From a virus: a DNA stretch of 36,661 bases. The position numbers and the translations under genes are program-made. The number at the start of each line of letters is the position of its first letter. Position 1 is the first letter of the stretch. The stretch lies in the IMG/VR virus record IMGVR_UViG_3300042288_000833, positions 1 to 36,661 of that record, one strand, 5' to 3'. Positions 34,501 to 36,661 of this stretch are shown here, one piece after another. Under the pieces are notes generated by a model. That model made no database searches. It was not told the DNA's origin and worked only from the letters and a program-made list of their open reading frames with translations.

Positions 34501-35446
34501 CAGCAGCTTGGTCAAGTGACGACACCATTTGATAGCGCAAGTTCTTAGCGGCTTCTTGAGCCACCTTGTCTTGTCGCCTAAATGCTTTCTCAAAAATAAG
34601 CGTGAGCTTATCGCCTTCTTTGTAGCGCACATCACTGCCCGACTGCCAGCTCCCTCCCTTAATGCGAATGCCCAAGTCCGCCCAGTCTGGCCGCCCTGAC
34701 GTGCGACGTTCCTGAATCTCCACGTTCACTGGAATGGGATCGTAAACGCCAATGGAAGTGAGACTGCTAGGCGTGAAGGCTTGGCTGTAGCCCTCTAGGC
34801 GCTTGTCACCATCTCGCAATTGGCATACGTCAGAAGACGATGGGGCCCCGTCCCTAGTTGGATCTTTGCCATCACCCAACACTTTATTGTTGTAGCTGAC
34901 ATTGCCATTTTGGTTGTAATAGAGCCAAGTGTTGGCACCACTAAATTGGCCTAAGGGAAGTTGGCCAAATGCCACTCTTTCAAAGTCAATCGTTTTGACT
35001 TTCGCTGCGCCTACCAACAGAAGCAGTTGCATGAATTGACTGCTGCCATAGCTCTCCACGGCAGACCATACGAGCGACGTGGCGACGCGCACCGAACCAC
35101 GAGCATTATCCTTGGAGCAGTAGACGAGGTTGACTGGCTGGCCGTATTGCGCAAGCTCCTGAGATGAGTTGAAGCCGAAGCGTGGACTAAAGCGCTGCTC
35201 TCTGGGGCGTCTCTGATTTTGTTCTTCTGGGCGCGGAGCAAGCAACGCTGCCGCCACTTGAAAGACAATGCCAACAATGGTAAGAACAAGTGCTGCAACT
35301 GCTGCTGTATTCTGAGGTCCTTCTAAAACTTGCTCAGGCGACTTTCCATAGTCCCTTGTTGCCATTAAGAAGTCGAGATACTCTTGCTTGGTAATACCAA
35401 GAGCTTCCACCAGTTGGTGTTCGTATGGCAGCAGCGGACGATTCAT
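31550..35446 (-). CDS. J-like tail tip / host-specificity protein
   Basis: A 1298-aa protein, the longest in the window. N-terminal 'LGITKQEYLDFLMATRDYGK' and a hydrophobic segment 'VAALVLTIVGIVFQVAAALL' (about 50-70) lead to the J-like start. A charged coiled-coil region (about 450-640: 'RLKEELEKRILEAYK', 'AELEKQIERRREIKDDILSD') is inserted. Phage hub/tip beta domains and a Trp-rich region follow (about 700-1290). Lambda J (1132 aa) is the tail-tip fibre that touches the receptor; this is longer because of the coiled-coil segment. It overlaps the NlpC/P60-like gene start (ATGA), matching the lambda gene order. Confidence 0.85.
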   Translation of the reverse strand: MNRPLLPYEHQLVEALGITKQEYLDFLMATRDYGKSPEQVLEGPQNTAAVAALVLTIVGIVFQVAAALLAPRPEEQNQRRPREQRFSPRFGFNSSQELAQYGQPVNLVYCSKDNARGSVRVATSLVWSAVESYGSSQFMQLLLLVGAAKVKTIDFERVAFGQLPLGQFSGANTWLYYNQNGNVSYNNKVLGDGKDPTRDGAPSSSDVCQLRDGDKRLEGYSQAFTPSSLTSIGVYDPIPVNVEIQERRTSGRPDWADLGIRIKGGSWQSGSDVRYKEGDKLTLIFEKAFRRQDKVAQEAAKNLRYQMVSSLDQAAVYKLGSAKFKLVGVSDETNLDKNEVEAVFECVEPGRRPLTPYDETKAKTWDDKDREDLETAQEVLKAKASDAETTGPKLLDEAPRADAIPTFLRRVTNSDDYDTTTEQSGDVEFRFLGKRYSFQGTEAIRWRDELDERQSYIVTRGGSLANSKKELERFLSDKPRLSVAKLRKELDDDMEKVRQLRDDVLAGDYDKQLRKEAKNNAAFQAVKKDIDRLKEELEKRILEAYKLSPETAKISGTQVLTDGTKLEADGKRIAELEKQIERRREIKDDILSDSIAERRKAYSQFLRRATSPFVGLDGNRYGTGGIVAIKRRVADLKGEFTTDAIGTEAVKGYMDSLIKEKEEAINFLDYALKNWEDLQGAADDNFHTKCLVKADSAAYQTVTACDYVKFSLRCKLFRRIQGRQKKYGEKDAPDGYKMSDNGVQGRMAFFTVSYRKTGDRNYISIPIVFAVRRAADQDNFIGLDFKAPSTAKWEFKMEPIGDIGAETRDSGQGQFAFVENSGKRSSYGLGNGGRIKWTGTLISAGLLNKNALEERGPIYTNEWDLFSVRSDTSTQFSFEGGPEFKITAVTEQQIGGTIGKYEAMSMAALGVYSGKGVQDLRSITAYVTEGKESWVVDEKDGTRSRNANSTSYAPDIFADTVLDLDNGIGKYAKPEGIDWESLALAKRFCKNNGLGVRLFMDGVIADLSSWRQFWAEVAPYSLLELARIGGKETLIPAVPTNRRGEANREVTISAMFTAGNILEGSYKEEFVDYGDSSQDLIATVIYRDTEVQDVFPRNASVQVSLNDVQEGTAIRQTFDLSQFVTQREQAVLFGKLLCNQRRWMRRGVEFKTFPTDSPVSPGSYIYVDIGLNTWDRISSGMIMQGGELNIPLRSSIVSGNYDMLVYQAGKKVESLSGVAVVNNATTGVISAASLASREGAMFVLGVKNNRKRVFRVTEVAMDEEGEVTIKAMEHPCQDSAGKLLSRVANFSDSLFKVL

Positions 35447-35829
35447 TTGCGCAGTCTAAAATAGTGGCCAATGGCAGGAGGCATGGGAGCAATCACCACG
35501 CCATTCTTTTTGTGAATGTGCAAGATTCGCCCATCATCCATTACTGTCCCCATCGCTCCTCCATTCTGCCCCTCCATGAGCACCACGGCATGAGGCTCCG
35601 GTCCTTCTAGGCGAGTGCCATTCTTTAGCAGCCATCGAGCCATGAACCACGATGGCAGAGAATCGTCGGTGTATTGCTCAAACACCCAAGCCAAGTCTGG
35701 CGCGTAGTCGTGATAGCCAAGACGTTTATGCACTTCCGCAGCGAGCAGGCAGCAATCCACAGTGCCGCTTCCATCGCCAGGTACTGCGGCCCATGCCCGA
35801 TTAAGCCCAATCAAGTCGTGGAAGCTCAT
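35443..35829 (-). CDS. NlpC/P60-like tail peptidase (lambda K-like)
   Basis: A 128-aa protein. 'DGSGTVDCCLLAAEVHKRLG' carries the Cys nucleophile (Cys26, after Asp25) at the head of a helix. The 'AVVLMEG...VMDDGRILHIHKKNGV' segment supplies the strand and a His near residue 104. This is the NlpC/P60 core found in lambda K-type tail proteins, which cut peptidoglycan during DNA entry or assist tail assembly. It is shorter than K because the JAB half is absent. Four-base overlaps on both sides. Confidence 0.8.
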   Translation of the reverse strand: MSFHDLIGLNRAWAAVPGDGSGTVDCCLLAAEVHKRLGYHDYAPDLAWVFEQYTDDSLPSWFMARWLLKNGTRLEGPEPHAVVLMEGQNGGAMGTVMDDGRILHIHKKNGVVIAPMPPAIGHYFRLRK

Positions 35830-36293
35830 TGCAGATAGAGTTCAGCATTTAGCGGCAGGATGCCTACATTGTCCACGCTTAGTGTGCGAGCAGGGAACGA
35901 TGCTCCTACACTGTCCATTGCGCTCCTGAAGCGAAGTTCCACGGTCTCATCGCTATAGCTTGCGCCAATGCCAATGTAGTAGTCGGAAAAGCCTGGCACA
36001 AGTTGATCAGAGGCTGTCACCCATGCCGTTGTCAGCTCTAAGGCGCTGAGGCGGTTTCCGTCAGAAGCTTCCACCATCCGCACGATGATTTCCTCTGCAG
36101 GAAACAACACGCGGAATTGTTGGTTTTCGCCATTGAGACTTGCCATGGCGCCGTCCGCTTGGAATGGCGCGAAAGTGTAGCCTCGCCCGTTAAAATTTTT
36201 GCTCTGGCCAATGAAGTAGTTTTGCAGTCGATATGTAGCAGTTTTGTCTGCACTTGTGTAGTCAAAGAACTGGCAAAGGCGAATAACTGTCAT
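35826..36293 (-). CDS. Minor tail protein, lambda L-like (DUF1833-like)
   Basis: A 155-aa protein starting MTVIRLCQFFDYTSADKTAT. It continues 'YTFAPFQADGAMASLNGENQ', 'FRVLFPAEEIIVRMVEASDG' and ends in strands. The position between the M-like and K-like genes, the size and the 'F.A..F.....' layout fit lambda L/DUF1833-type minor tail proteins that join the tip. Lambda L also binds an Fe-S cluster through cysteines; only one cysteine is visible here, so that feature is absent. Confidence 0.72.
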   Translation of the reverse strand: MTVIRLCQFFDYTSADKTATYRLQNYFIGQSKNFNGRGYTFAPFQADGAMASLNGENQQFRVLFPAEEIIVRMVEASDGNRLSALELTTAWVTASDQLVPGFSDYYIGIGASYSDETVELRFRSAMDSVGASFPARTLSVDNVGILPLNAELYLQ

Positions 36294-36661
36294 AGGTCAA
36301 TGTCACCCTGCAATTCAATGGTTACATTGCTGATTTCTCTATACACTGACTGAATGGTTGGAGGTCCAACGTATTCCCATTGAATGTCATAGGGAGACTG
36401 AATAAAACCCTGTAAATTGTTTGTCATTCCAGCAAAAAGGCCGTTAGGAAGCCTGAAGCGCTCAAAACCTCCCGATGTGTCCCTGTAATGACGCAACAAT
36501 TCAACGGTATCAGGATCGTGGAGGTTCTGGTAGAAAAGGGAGAGCTTGTAGCTGTTGGGCTTATTGCCAAAGCTGCGCTTAACTGTCGCACCAGATAGCG
36601 CCCGATACGTCTTAATGGGAAACTGCCCAAGCGTGAACTCGCGCTGGGAGGGAACGATGGA
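36290..36661 (-). CDS. Minor tail protein, lambda M-like, N-terminus outside the window
   Basis: The frame is open from the right edge (124 codons including the stop) and ends at 36290, overlapping the next ATG by four bases. The visible part reads SIVPSQREFTLGQFPIKTYR, then 'VKRSFGNKPNSYKLSLFYQN', 'LRHYRDTSGGFERFRLPNGL' and 'IQWEYVGPPTIQSVYREISN'. This resembles phage minor tail proteins of the lambda M type, upstream of L and K in the canonical order. The true start lies beyond 36661. Confidence 0.72.
   Translation of the reverse strand, partial: SIVPSQREFTLGQFPIKTYRALSGATVKRSFGNKPNSYKLSLFYQNLHDPDTVELLRHYRDTSGGFERFRLPNGLFAGMTNNLQGFIQSPYDIQWEYVGPPTIQSVYREISNVTIELQGDIDL

Overview
The window looks like most of a tailed-phage genome of the siphovirus type, probably infecting a picocyanobacterium (Synechococcus/Cyanobium group). 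The siphovirus call rests on a lambda-like tail-tip series (M/L-like, NlpC/P60-like, very long J-like protein) and tail-tube-like proteins. The cyanobacterial host is an inference: small proteins at 5444-6790 with the 'ARTALAQPEPEG' segment and a DUF551-like end resemble proteins I know from Synechococcus genomes, and ThyX, a dCTP-deaminase homologue and a DUF3310 protein are common cyanophage genes. No integrase, repressor, photosynthesis gene, tRNA, rRNA or CRISPR array was recognised. Both window edges cut genes.

Layout. (1) 1-3840, minus: a packaging-side block with a small-terminase-like HTH protein, a coiled-coil protein, a lectin/polysaccharide-lyase-like protein and several very small genes, ending in a pentapeptide-repeat protein cut by the left edge. 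(2) 3841-4321: a 481-base non-coding divergent region holding two large hairpins with the same 28-base loop but different, self-complementary stems, plus a near-consensus sigma-70 promoter facing right. (3) 4322-6946, plus: an operon of eleven tiny, mostly overlapping genes, closed by a bidirectional terminator. (4) 9219-6943, minus: TOPRIM/RecA-like primase-helicase and two small genes. (5) 9347-18222, plus: DNA metabolism and recombination (D12-class adenine methyltransferase, RHH regulator, DUF1071-type annealase, PD-(D/E)XK exonuclease, acidic-tailed small protein, dCTP-deaminase homologue, PD-(D/E)XK nuclease, ThyX, DUF3310), then a lysis-like cassette (membrane proteins plus a C39-like cysteine peptidase). 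Two minus-strand genes, one an HNH endonuclease, interrupt it. (6) 36661-18272, minus: the tail operon, with tail tip, J-like protein, tail-tube-like proteins, an S74-chaperone fibre, a beta-helix tailspike, BppU-like accessory proteins, a receptor-binding-like protein and a 608-aa lyase-like protein.

How it works together. The right-facing promoter at 4268-4296 and the promoter-like boxes at 9293 and 10083 would drive early and middle genes. Annealase plus exonuclease form a recombination pair. If the genome is circular or concatemeric, the minus block at 1-3840 would lead into the capsid genes left of the window and then into the tail block entering from the right, so the paired hairpins would sit in the 5' leader of the late operon.

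Mosaic signals. Most of the window is rich in the hexamer CAATGG/CCATTG (about 59 sites by eye in the first 18.3 kb, roughly 9 expected). The GC-rich segments 5444-6790 and 18272-20789 have none, which suggests they were acquired separately.
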